From contig CM057159.1 in assembly GCA_029962745.1 (NCBI GenBank), positions 27,897,510-27,961,509 on the forward strand: a stretch of 64,000 nt of DNA. Direction: 5' to 3'. Source of the DNA: Echinometra lucunter. Taxonomy: Eukaryota; Echinodermata; Echinoidea; Camarodonta; Echinometridae. The position numbers and the translations under genes are program-made. Numbering within the stretch: the first letter of the stretch is position 1; each line of letters begins with the position of its first letter. Under the pieces are notes generated by a model. The model saw nothing but the letters and a program-made list of their open reading frames with translations, was not told where the DNA came from and did no database searches. This document shows, piece by piece, positions 23,451-35,151 of this stretch.

Positions 23451-25739
23451 CTCTGCAGAGCAAGAAAATGATGGTTGGAATTGGTCAGTCACGTCTCTCA
23501 TCCTTAATCTTTCATTTTTCGACTCTATTACAGCTTGAGCCTAGAAACAAGTTATTACAGTTATTTTTCTAGAGGCCTTGCGCGCATGGGTGAGTTGGGT
23601 CCTCAATAGCGGAACAAGATGATACATGAAGCTCTTCTGAAGAACAATCAGTTCCTTCGTCTTCATAGGTGACACTATTTCCTGAATTATTAACATGTAT
23701 TGGAAGGTGCCTCCTTGCTGCTGCACATGTCAATAATTTAAATCAAGTCCCTGTAAATGAGACAGCTACAGGCCTAGAGCTATGCTACCTTATAAGATAA
23801 AACATAAAATAAATGAAAAACAAAACCAGAGAAATGTTTACAGATCCACAAATTACATGACAACATACACACATTTTCATTTCTCAAATGCTGATACCCT
23901 AGACAACAAATGAATGAACTCCGTCTTCTTGTTAGTAATAGCAAGCCACAGGTTATAGATATAGTAGAGGCTAAGCCTCAGCACTTTCGCTATGAACCCA
24001 CTCTGGCTAGCTATTCTCTTCCTGGTTATAATGTTATCCATAGGAATATTGACACAAAAGGTTGGTAGAGGGGTCCTTCTTTTTGTTCACAACTCTCTTG
24101 TTTTTAGCGAATTGCATGTTTTTCATGACTTTGAGGAGTGTGTATTTGGCGAAATTATGTTGAAAAATAGTAGTGATAGGTTGTTGGTCGGTGTTGTTTA
24201 TAGAAGTAATAGCAAACAAACAATAGTAGATTGTTAGGTAAGATTAAATCAGTTTTGAAATTTTCCTTTAGTCACATTCTTATCATGGGTGATTCTAATC
24301 TTCCAGGCATTGACTGGCCCAGTTGGACCACAATACACAGTGAAAATCATTTGGAATATCACTTCATTGAGTCCATAAAGGACAGTTTCCTTTCTCAACG
24401 TGTATTTCAGCCTACTCGTTGTAGGACTGATCAGAATCCTTCATCAATAGATCTTGTATTTTCCAATGAAGAAAATATGGTCTCGGATGTTAAGTTCTTA
24501 GCCCGCTAGGTAAGAGTGACCACGGAGTGCTTAGTTTTAATTATTATTGTTACATCTTATCCTCTTCAAGGGAAAAACATTGCTATAACAGAGGTGATTA
24601 CAAGGGAATGAGAACTTTGTTGGACCTGGATTGGACTGCTGAATTTCTTGATATTGTTGATGACCCATCAAAACAGTGGTCTAGGCTTTTTTCTGTTTTA
24701 CATGATTCTGTTAACTTACATATATACCAAAGAAAAAGTCTCTGTCTTTTGGTGAATCTACCTTAAGTACCGTAACCTTAAGTATTGCTGAACCCCTAAT
24801 CGCACCAAAGTTCAGAAAAAATATTGCCAAACTCTACCGAACCGAACCCGAACATGGTGCTAAATTTACAGCCCTCGTTTATTTAGTCAAAGTTGTTTGA
24901 GTAACGTACCACATTCTAACAGCTGAATATTCTTCAAGTCGCTAGTATATAAAATATTAACAAAACCCCAAATCTGTGCCGCAGAAAAAAATATCGCGGC
25001 TGGTCTCCATACTAACTACCACTGCCCTGGCACTGGCACTGCACACTCATCCTGTGTACTCGCAAAAAAAGTTAGCGCAAAAATTGTTGCCATGAGATTG
25101 CTTGCGCAAGTTTTGACAATATGCTCTCTTATCGAGAGTCGACGCGTTAACGTGCGTTCAATAGCATATGTGAAGACAAAACAGTGTGGCGCCACAGCGT
25201 GGTACCACACTGTCGCATCATGTGTGAAGTTTAGGCTTTAGCGTCAGTTTTTTTCTTAAAATTTACCATTTTCCATGTTTTCAGTTCATTCATCAGATAT
25301 GAAGCAGAAAGGGGAAAATTGAGAGCCTCAGGAACATTGCTGGTAAGTAAAATCAAAACTTTTCTTCTTTATTAGAAAGATCTAATGTTAACAGTTAAGT
25401 CAATGTATTTCGCGTTCGCGTCAGCAATTAGTTTCGCTATTCAAAACGCCGTTTTCACCTACATGTAGGCTAGAGTCTATGCCATGGATGGCACTGCAGA
25501 GTGCAGTCATCATGGTCATGGCAGTGGTTTCCAAAATAGCCCCAAGTTGTTATTTTTCTACTACAAAATAAAAGCTTCACACACACACACATATATACGA
25601 ACCTCGATCTATATGAACCTGGGGATGTTTCCGTATTTTCCCCTCCATCATTTGCTAAGCTGGACTCTTCGTTTTGCTGATTTTGAGCTGAAAATCCATC
25701 ACTCCCAGACGCATCGAGTTCCTTTTGATCATCCGCCAT
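22381..25739 (-). CDS. Two-exon C2H2 zinc-finger protein, 396 aa, family not recognised
   Basis: Exon 1 is 25739-25619 (ATG at 25739-25737, 40 codons plus one base, donor CAG/GTTCAT). Exon 2 is 23450-22381, with TGA at 22383-22381. The N terminus is acidic and Ser/Gln-rich (MADDQKELDASGSDG). Two adjacent C2H2 fingers lie near residues 160-220: CKVC...HIQDQH and CCKC...HDGQVH, each with two Cys spaced by two residues and His spaced by four. A Lys-rich patch (KKRDEKKILKK) and a Ser/Leu/Asn-rich region with near-repeats (LSAVNL, LSTVNL) follow. The C terminus reads FRRITEITFFPDGRIQETR. DNA or RNA binding in the nucleus is likely. I cannot name an orthologue. A weaker alternative pairing (donor at 25599 with an acceptor 2 bp further in) would also keep frame. 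Confidence 0.8.
23890..24766 (+). mobile_element. Decayed non-LTR retrotransposon fragment, endonuclease domain
   Basis: With two or three frameshifts the plus strand reads as an APE-type LINE endonuclease: VIDIVEAKPQHFRYEP (equivalent to the ITE.W..N motif), GRGVLLFVHNSL, LVGVVYRSNS, HILIMGDSNLPGIDW (GDFN motif), SSIDLVFSNEE (DLV.TN motif) and a frameshifted SDHGVLSFN (SDH catalytic motif). The style is Jockey/CR1-like. The reverse transcriptase is missing. It lies antisense in the intron of the zinc-finger gene. Confidence 0.85.
25619..25739 (-). CDS. Zinc-finger gene exon 1 (start codon)
   Basis: The ATG in gcATGGCGG context is a good initiator. It encodes 40 acidic/polar residues ending NTETSP. 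The donor GTTCAT is unusual. GTATAT 20 nt further along the transcript is a possible alternative. Confidence 0.72.
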
Positions 25740-26019
25740 GCTTGCTACTAACGCGGTACCGTATATTATACGCGTATTGCCAATTTGAGACTTGGTCATA
25801 ATTTTTTTAGAGCTATAGACTATCGACCGCTAGTATAGTACTAGTAGTAGCGCTACGGGGGGGGGGGGGGGGCGGGGGCGGCAGGGGCGGGGTGTCAGCT
25901 TTCGCGTAATGAATTGACATGGGTTGAACTTGGCCATCATCATTCCTAAACAAGACAGTATTTCGTTTCATTCTTTTATCCACAGGAAGGGAAGTTTGAT
26001 GACTGGAATCAGACTTTTT
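25740..26019. promoter_or_regulatory. Upstream region of the zinc-finger gene with a G-rich tract
   Basis: The region 5' of the zinc-finger ATG contains a long G run with GC-box-like cores (25857-25895: a G17-scale run, then gggcggggg, ggggcgggg). It may act as a Sp1-type or G-quadruplex promoter element. No TATA box is evident, and the start of transcription is unknown. Confidence 0.4.
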
Positions 26020-26160
26020 GGGGAGCGTTTCATGAAGAGTTTTGTCGGTGAAAATCACCGACAAATGTTATAAGCTAGTGAAAATCCTCGCATCTGATTG
26101 GCTGAAAGCAAATTAGTCAGTGAAAATCACCGACAAAACTCTTCATGAAACGCGCTCCCC
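26020..26160. mobile_element. Short MITE, same family as 13681-13823
   Basis: Inverted ends ggggagcgtttcatgaagag and its inverse cttcatgaaacgcgctcccc. Inner duplicated arm gtcggtgaaaatcaccgac. Contains the family core 'gcatctgattggctgaaagc'. Confidence 0.88.
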
Positions 26161-28110
26161 TGATGAATGAAGTTCATGAATTTCAAACAAGGTAAAGCAC
26201 TGGCGTTGCCTTCACTTCATTTTATGGGGGAGGTATACTGAGCATGCATGCAAAGGGTGCAAATTGCATACTGACTGGCATATTGAGCATACGAAGCGCG
26301 CTCCCTAGGACTGATTGGGGCTGTGGGAGGGTGCAGAGCTTGGTGCTGGGGGGGGGGGAGGGTTCCCACGGAAGCTCTGACGTTTCTTTGTTGTTGTTTC
26401 TTGTCTGCTCCTTCTCTTCCGATGTGTGCATATGTGCTTTTTTTTTTTTTTTTTTTTTTACCTTTTCCCTCTTTATTTCATTTTATGGGGGGGGGGGGCT
26501 TTGGGGGGGGGGCTTTTGGGAGGCAAAAATGCTTTTTTTTCCTCTCCTGCCCCCCCCCCCCCCCCCCGCTACCTGTGCCTGTGCAGGTTGTTGTTGTTGA
26601 TGTTATTTTAGATTTAACGGCACTTGTTATTCAATTTTGAAGGGGGTGGCGTGGTACAAAATACCCCCACTTTTTAAAGAAATTATATTGTAAAAGAGAG
26701 GTAAAAAGAAAGGAAAAAGGGAAATGAAAAATAAAGGAGAAACCTGGAAGCGTTTGCTCGCTCGCATTTTCGGTATCTTAAGCAATGCCGGTATCTCGTC
26801 TCTTTATCCAAAGTTCATGCTATTCTCTACTCATATTATGGCCTATATAGGCCTTTATAGCTAGAAGGTTTCGAGCGACAAGTTGGCCTAAAAAGATGAA
26901 ATTTCAGGAGATAACGGCCTGCGACCATTATCCTATTCCTATAGATGGTATAGGCTATACCTACGGTGAGAACAGAAGATGCCGATAAATATTATTGTAC
27001 GTAGCCAAAGCACGAGAAGGGGTAACAGTATACACTATCTCCTGTTCTCAGTATTAACAAAACTAAACTAAACTAAAAATTGCTCGCTCTTGAAATCTTC
27101 CAGCAGCAGATGCCCGAATATCATTTTTTGAAGCGACGTGTGACCAGTGTCAGACTATATCCTCGAATTCTGCGGGGAGTGCCCATTATAAAATCATCTG
27201 GTGTATTCTGTAGGTCTATATTTTTTTCTTCGCTCGCTACGCTCGCTCATAATTATTAAGTATTTGGGAAGGCAAACAAATTGGGCATGCAAGAGAGGTG
27301 ACCAAATCATGGAAAGAGTAGGCTATATTATACGTTTAGAAACAGGGTGGTTTGGGACAGCAAACAATAATGCCAGCGGGGTATATTACATTGGTAGTGA
27401 GGTGACCAAATATACCATAGCCTAGATTGTATTTTGATGCAAAAATAAGATTTCTTTTACAGCAAGAAGTCGTTATCTTTGGCTCGCTCGCTTCGCTCTC
27501 TCACAAGATAAAGAAATATTATATTGTATATAGGGGTGTGGGCGGGCGAGAGGGTGTGTATATTGGAGTGTGACCAAGTAATTTCGGCAAAATATTTCGA
27601 TCATCTCCCCCCCCCCCCTCCCTCACACACACACACCTCCAGATTTACGCCAGTGAGTGTAAAAACTTGTAGTAAACCAAAATTTCGATTTTAGTATTCA
27701 TATCCATATTCAGAATCTCAATATGAATATTTTCTATTTCAAAACTCCATGCTTAATAAAAAAATTTGATATTCAAAATCAGGTCACAGCAAAGTTACGC
27801 CCGACTTTAATAAACGTAAACTTCACTGTTGATCATAAAGTTGGAATAATTTTTTTTTACATACCAACAGAGTATCTTTTCAAAATGAACAATTTTTTTT
27901 TTTTTTTTTTGTTCATTTCTTGTCAGAATTTCCTCACACTGATTCCTTGATCTTTCATTTGCATCTCCGCACATAACCAACCACCCACAGATCTTATTAA
28001 ATTTTGTCTCTGTTATACACGCACCCTCTTCACTCAATTATCATTTGTACAACATAAAGAACAGTGACTCAGGGTAAAAAATAATACCTCAGAATGTTCC
28101 GCTCACCATT
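26160..28110. other. Intergenic region with homopolymer runs, no gene seen
   Basis: Poly-G, poly-T and poly-C runs (26343-26570, 27607-27625, 27890-27910) produce low-complexity open frames. Repeated 'cgctcgcttcgctc' words near 26755, 27228 and 27480 hint at a diverged dispersed repeat. No gene is supported. Confidence 0.5.
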
Positions 28111-28114
28111 TGTG

Positions 28115-28682
28115 AGCTTCCAGTGAATCAGTGAATGAAGTAGAACAAATAGAGTAAACAGTGAAAGTTTGAGGAAAATCCAACAATCTGTTCAAGAGTT
28201 ATGAACATTGAAAGTTTGAGTAAATCCTTATTATTGGGATCCTTGAATTGGCACTTTTGCCAGTATCATAATGTCATCATGGACAACTCTCCATTCGTTT
28301 TGTACACAGAATTTAACATTTTCTTTATTTTCAAGAAAAATAAAAATTCTTTTGATTTATTGCTGGAGTATGACATGGCTACAACCATTCTGCAAGCAAT
28401 TTGGGAAGAATTATGTTGATTCCTGACTTGAAATTTCATATAAATCTTTTTTTTAAATAAATATTATATGTACAAAATTAATTGAGAGTTGTCCATAATG
28501 ACATCATAGGTGCAGGCAGAGTTGCCAACTCGAGGATCCCCATAATAGGGATTTACTGAAACTTTCAAAATTTATAACTCTTGAACAGATTGTCTGATTT
28601 TACTCAAACTTTCACTGTTTACTCTTCTTGGTCACCTTTATTTACTAAGAGCACACTGATGCCGGGGTTGCATTCTCCTTTA
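28115..28682. mobile_element. Long-armed foldback element, copy 1
   Basis: Two arms of about 240 bp in inverted orientation: left agagtaaacagtgaaagttt, right aaactttcactgtttactct. The right end is gcattctcctttaa. The same element occurs intact at 52646-53130. The left terminal segment of this copy is missing. Confidence 0.85.
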
Positions 28683-29017
28683 ATGAAGCTTAAATATTTC
28701 CAGGAGGAGTAGAGAGGTATATGTTTCAATACATGGCAGAACAAAGGGATTTTTCGGTCTGGACGGGGGTTAGTAAATTTTATTACATTTTCTTTGTTTT
28801 TCATAAAAATTTCTGAAGGCTGCCCCTACTCCACCCCCAGCTGCGTACGGACATGATTCAGTGCTGAAACGATTGCAATCGTTAACAGGATCCCTGGTTC
28901 AAAACCATATCGATGACCTACGAAATAGTTCCCTTTTGTAAAAAATACCATCGGAGAGGACTTAAAGCCCGTAGGTCCCGTAATTTCTTACAAGCATACA
29001 CATCAATGCTTTAGGAG

Positions 29018-29293
29018 CAGGGGCGGCGCCAGGGTATTTTGATAGGGGGCAAGATGACCCATAGGCGGGCCCATAGGTCAATTTATTGACGTTTTAAATG
29101 AATAGGGGTATCATGTAGTTTCAAGCCCCAGGCCTCTCTTTTCCCACCCTCTTCTTTCTTCTTCCTCTTTTTTTTTTTTTTCTTTTTCTCCTCTTTTTTT
29201 TTTCTTCTTTTTTTTATCACTTGGAAAAATCATAGGGGCATTCGCCTGGCCCCTATACTCCCCCCCCCCCCCCCCATTGTAGCGCCGCCTCTG
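29018..29293. mobile_element. Inverted-end element 'caggggcggcgcc', copy 1
   Basis: Begins caggggcggcgccagggtat and ends tagcgccgcctctg, with T-rich and C-run interior. A second copy lies at 43794-44010 with the shared phrase gatagggggcaagatgaccc. Confidence 0.8.
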
Positions 29294-29730
29294 TTTAGGG
29301 CCACTTTTTCCATTGAAGAGTGGACAGCATCCGCGAGAATTGTCCTTAAAAAAAGCACCCTAAAGTGACCCCCCCCCCCCCCCCCGGGATCCGCCTCGGT
29401 CCAGTCGATGCGATAGTCATAGCCATTTCAACCTACTCAAAGTCTCTGCAAATTACATGCTTACTTTTCATAGCTAACAGTTAATTAACCCATCTACGCG
29501 TCTTTTAGGACCCTACATTGAATTTGTAGCTAATCAAAATGAGTTTTCCTAAAGTTAAGGGGCCGTTAATCATAGTGTACGTACTGTAGAGTCAGCTGTG
29601 TGTCTGATAATTTTCTCCAAAAACGATAATTTTCTCCAAAAACGATAATTTTGACTCTCTAGTACGATAATACAACATTTTGAAACTGGTAACGCTGTTC
29701 CGGGGAACGAATCGACTAGTCCGAGTCACA

Positions 29731-30480
29731 GTATACAAATATACTTTGCCTTGAGAGTTTCTGGTTAAAACTATGGGCAAGAGGTGACTCCGAAATAGTA
29801 CTATTCACTGAGGGGCGCAGCCCCGAAGTGAATGGTACTATTGGAGTCACCGAGGTCCATAGTTTTAACCAGAAACTCGAAAGTATGGCAGAGTATATTT
29901 GTTTTATATTTTGGATCAAGATTTATATGTATTTTGTACATGAATTTTACTTTCTTATTTTATATTTTTCTTGATTGATACACAGCCCCGTTGTAAATCA
30001 GCCAAGTAGGTGAAGTAGGTTTCCACCTTGTTTATTAAAATAAATCATTCAAATGACACAAAAACAATATTCTTTATTTCATGTTTATGTTTTATTGAAT
30101 GCTTTATGGCACTAAACGTTGTACATACGGATAAACTGCAAAGTGATCGGAAATTGAAAAACCAGTAGCGGATAAACTGCAAAGTGATCGGAAATTGAAA
30201 AACGCAGTAGCCGTGACACCGCGAGAGTTCCCCATGGTGCGCACTCGAGCTCTCGTATGCCCCACTGAATTTTCATTTCGCGCATAGATTTTGCGTACTG
30301 TGACGTCATTTCACAAATAGTATATACTATTTGGAAAATGTCGTCATAAGAGTGACGTCATTTCCCAAATAGTAAACCTTCACGCCAACATTCTGAAATA
30401 GCTGAAAATACCAATGATCACGTGAAGGTCTTTAAGCCAATCATGAAAGGATAAATTTCTGATCCAAAATATAAAAATAG
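29731..30480. mobile_element. Hairpin-capped element, copy 1
   Basis: Starts with a hairpin of about 170 bp (29731-29902; arms share gtttctggttaaaactatgg, loop near gaggggcgcagccccgaag). Then come ttttatattttggatcaag (29902-29920) and the body, ending with the inverse ctgatccaaaatataaa (30459-30475). A 45 bp tandem duplication (30127-30205) and two tgacgtcattt motifs lie inside. It shares design and sequence with 56842-57413. Confidence 0.65.
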
Positions 30481-30615
30481 ATATTTCTGTGGTCCGAGTC
30501 GTTTCGTTCCTCCGGAACTCGGAACAAATTTATTATAACACCGGCCAGGCAGCTCTGGCATGCATGCAGCACTAGCTAGCACTGCATGCACTAGTATAGC
30601 ACTAGGCGAGACCTA

Positions 30616-30754
30616 GGGGAGCGTTTCATGAAGACTTTTGTCGGTGAAAATCACCGACAAATGTTACAAGCTACTGAAAATCCTCGCATCCGATTGGCTG
30701 ACAGCAAATTAGTCGGTGAAAATCACCGACAAAACTCTTCATGAAATGCTCCCC
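30616..30754. mobile_element. Short MITE in the GATD3 upstream region
   Basis: Third copy of the 13681 family. Ends ggggagcgtttcatgaagac and cttcatgaaatgctcccc, both flanked by ctag. It ends 93 bp before the GATD3 start codon, so it lies in the likely promoter or 5' UTR. Confidence 0.9.
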
Positions 30755-30847
30755 TAGCTAGCTAGCGCTTGCGACCGCGCAGCTGCTAGCTAGCTGGCTG
30801 GTAAGTTTCGTATGTGATCACTCGTCCGTGCAATTGGCAAATTAAAC

Positions 30848-30964
30848 ATGCTGAAGATTACCAACTCTTCATTTCGATTGACTCGTTATTTCACCAAAGT
30901 TCCCGAAGTATTTTCGCGATCGATTCACCTTACGAGAGAAATGAGTGGAAATCGGGTGGCTGTG
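30848..30964 (+). CDS. GATD3: GATD3 exon 1: mitochondrial presequence and first beta strand
   Basis: ATG at 30848; 39 codons, phase 0, donor GTG/GTGAGC. Encodes [15 protein letters not shown] at the start and ends GNRVAV. An internal ATG (MSGNRV) could give a non-imported form, but the upstream ATG gives the presequence expected for the family. Confidence 0.92.
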
Positions 30965-33900
30965 GTGAGCAGGACTAGGTTACTAACTTAGCTTTAACTT
31001 TTGATTTCAATCAAAGCGCAGATAGATCTAACGACAACGTTACACACACACTGACACACGAGGCTAGGGGCTGAGCCCTGGATGCGATGGAGCATTTGTA
31101 ATTGTAATGACATGAATGATGAGCTGTGCAAATTTATGTGGCTGCCGACCTCTAGAGTCTACTCTAACTTAGTTGAGGAACCTTGACGAGATAATGCCTG
31201 GCGTACATGGCGTAAGCAGCTCTTTCCAAGCTAAACATGTAAACTGGGATGAAGGATAGAAACAGAACAGTATTCAACAAATTCTTGGAAAATATTTGTT
31301 ATTTAATCTCTAGATCTAATAAGTAACATGTTAAGTCTTAAAGTTGTCTAACGTTAGATCTATGTTACTTACTACTTAGGATGATAAAATCGTCGGTTGC
31401 CTGGCAGAACATGTGGAACGCCAGAAGGGAACGAGCACCCTAAAATCCTGGAATGAAGAGACATGCAGTCAAATATTGAGATATTTAACATGTTTAAGAA
31501 ATTTTTTAATTACTTCCAAGAAATTTATACCATATCTGTTCTGGAATGTTCTTGAAGTAATAATTCGGCAAACCCGGAGAATAGGGGACCGGAATGCGCG
31601 CACATATTCATTTGTGTGCAAACAAATGCAGCCGGTGGCAGCGGCAGAGTCGGCGGTGAGGGGTACGATCTGCACAAGAATCATGGATGAAACATTTGTG
31701 AGTTTGAGAACATTTCTGGCAAAAATCATAATGATTTTCTCCACATAATCACACATTTGAAAGCCGAGAGGACAATATAATATATTAGAACATAATTACT
31801 TGATTAAAACAGATTTTAAAGTCATTTTGAACTTGATCATGGACTTGTCACACACCCTGACTTTCGGCTGTTGCTGCCGATCTCTGCACAGTACAAATGG
31901 CATGCGCGCGCGCGTTCCGGTCCCCTATTCTCCGGGTTTGCCAATAATTCATAGATTTCTTAAAATATCTCATTATACATGTCTCTCCCATCATCTCCCT
32001 GATCACCTGCTGATGTCTCTTTGTTTCCGGCGCTAATGCACTTTCGTATCCATGTGCGATGACTGACGGAATAAAGCGCTACTGGGGTATGCATGCACAG
32101 CAGCACGGTGGTCATGCCGGGTGTGTGCGACTGTGTGCTTCATTCCATCAGGCTTGGATACGAAAGCATTAGCGCCTTGTTTCCTTTTCCAGGTCAAGGG
32201 TGCATGTCCCTTCTGCCGGGCAACCGACGAAATATCCTATTTCCATATTCCTTTAATTGGATCTAAGTTGTCTTGATCATGAGAAATTCTTAAAATTTTT
32301 TTGAAAGTTTGATCACCACTCTTGCTCCTCTGTCTCCTCAGATCTGTCTGGCACTTGACAGGGAACACTGGCAATATCATGAAAATAGGTCCCGCTTCAA
32401 AAACTTTTGTAGGGTTGTAAAATAAACAGTTGTTGTCGAGTAAAATAAAGTTCAAGCAGCAAATCAAACATTCAAATACATGTAGTCTCAAACATAACAG
32501 CAAACTCGGGCATCAAACAAAACAGCAACTCATGAGACTACAAAAAATAAAGAGATGATGAAGTCTGGTAGTGTGTCTATATCATGATCTCTATCTCTGA
32601 TTCTATCTGCTTTTGCTTTATTACATTTAAAATTCTCTTTTTATGACATTGAGCTGCCTGGCCCACATCACGTTTGTAACTAAGGCAACATAACATTATA
32701 AATATTCAAACCTACTAAACCCATGAATATAAATAAAATGGAAGGATCCAAATGAAATGTATCAACCTAATTCAATAAAATAACCAATCAGAAAATAACT
32801 AGGATGAGGATGAGTCAATGACTGAGTGATTATGTAATGAAGATTGTTCACCAAAAGAACCAGATGTGAGGATGGAATGAATGGACACATACGAATAGGA
32901 AAGGAATGAATGGACACATACGAATAGGAAAGGAATGAATGGACACATACGAATAGGAAAGGAATGAATGGACACATACGAATAGGAAAGGAATGAATGG
33001 ACACATATGAATAGGAAAGGAATGAAGGTGACAAGAGAAGTAGGACATAGTCTGATGAGATGCATGACAACAAAACATCTATTGATACTTGAATTTAAAT
33101 GAACTAATTCCAATTTAAGAACAGAAAAGGAATGTAAACAAGGACAAACCAAAATGACAAAATAGACATCCTACACTTTCAAAGTTTTTTTTAGGGTTAG
33201 GGTTTGGGTCACACAGGGTCTGCTGAGCTGTGCAAATTTATGTGACATGCTGCCCTCTATAGTCAAGGATTGAAATCACTAAAAAAAAATCAACAAATTC
33301 ATATCTAATATTTGGTTTTTACACCTAGGATAATAAAATGTACTATTTCCAATTTTCCATTCCATTCTTCCAACTGGATGTAAATTATCTTGATCAAATG
33401 AATTTTGAAAATATTTTTCTGATCACTGGTGACACAGCTCTTGTTAGTCTGTCCCCAAAATTCAATGGTAGAACACTACTTTCCTATTGTCAGCAATTTG
33501 CATGCTACAGCACGTCTGTTGTGCGAGGTTAGTATAACCGAGCACTAGTGTTAGTGGGTTAGGGTAGCGTGGAGGCTGCTGGAGAGTTAAAAAAATGCTA
33601 ACGCTACTTACTCTCCATGGAGTCTGGCATTTTTTTTCTATCTCGCTAACATGGTAGCCATTTTGCCACTTCAAAAAAAACCTGGAAAGTCACTTTCCCA
33701 TGGGCCAATGATACTACCAGCCTTGTATGGTATGGCCATTACGAACCTGACTTACACTTGGGACCAAAATTCTGTTATCCCTCAAACTTAGTAAATTTAC
33801 ACTAAAGTCCATCTTAGCAAAGCTGGTTAAAAACTCACCGATGTTTTACATTGTCATGCCTTTTTTTGTAATGCAGATCGAAAATGGCGACTGGCAAAGA

Positions 33901-35062
33901 AATCTTGCGCATGCGCATCGATGTGCATATAGGTGCAAGCGATCTTGCAGATGTTGTCACGAAATTTATGAGCAGATTTACCGATAATAGTAATTCAGTA
34001 AATACTTGAAATACAGTATATTTTTTTCTTGTGCTCTTTCATCCTAGGTCTTATCAGGATCAGGAGTTTATGATGGCAGTGAAGTTCATGAGGCTTCAGC
34101 GTAAGATTATTTTCTACTTTACCATTACGGCATTGGCCTACCATACATCCAGAGACATGTAGCTTGTCACAAGGTTTTTATTTATATGTTCAAATGTTTG
34201 GAACTCGTAGTAACAGTGATTTCCGATCAACTTTTTACTTCCTGTAAAAAAAAAAAGATAAATATTGTGCTTTATCAATAAAGACAAAAAATGTTTGTGT
34301 ATTTTTTTCATGTTTTTTAAATTTTGCTTATATACATGTATATTGAAATTTAGGTGTAGGCAGTGGTTGAATGCTGTTTAAAGCGAATCGGAATACCACC
34401 ATACCATGGTCATACTTTCATTTTTGAATTGCTGTGAATTCACTGCCTACACTTACTACACGATGTATTGAAGTTCAAAGATGTTTTTATCATGATTAGT
34501 GCATACAGTAATCTATAAACACGAATTATGATAAAAGCAAATTTGAACAGAGTATTACACTGTATACACTGATTATGCTACAAACATCTTTGAACAGAGT
34601 AGTGCACTGTATATACACTAATTATGATAAAAAAAAAAAGCCTTTGAATTTCAGTACATGTGTACTAAGTGTAGGTGGTGAATTCACTGTGATTAAAAAA
34701 TGAAAGTATTACCAATATTTCTCCAACATTACATTTTAATGAAAATTTCATATGCAGATATTTTTCTTCCGTTCTTCCAGAGTATGGGTGCACCTGAGTA
34801 GGGCTGGAGCTGATGTCTCTTTCTTTGCTCCTGATGTTCCTCAGATGCATGTCATTAACCACACCAAGGGAGAGCCAGGCGAGAATGAAACAAGGTATCG
34901 TCACCTCGACAGACAGTGATTTACTACAGTAGACCACATACATGTAGAACTCTTTCTTTCTTCTTCTTCTCCTCTTTCTCTTTTTCCCCTTCTTATTTTC
35001 TTTTTCTCCTCTTCTCTTTTTCCCCTTCTTCTTCTTCCTCTCCTCCTCCTCCTCCTCCTCCT

Positions 35063-35151
<89 letters not shown>

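Noticed and set aside
31413..31756. Overlapping 111 and 95 codon open frames on both strands
   Set aside because: They lie within the 839 bp inverted-repeat insertion; no family features and no transposase motifs.
32762..33152. Repetitive peptide frames ([18 protein letters not shown])
   Set aside because: The 29 bp minisatellite read in all three frames; the same peptide in every frame is a sign of a DNA repeat, not a protein.
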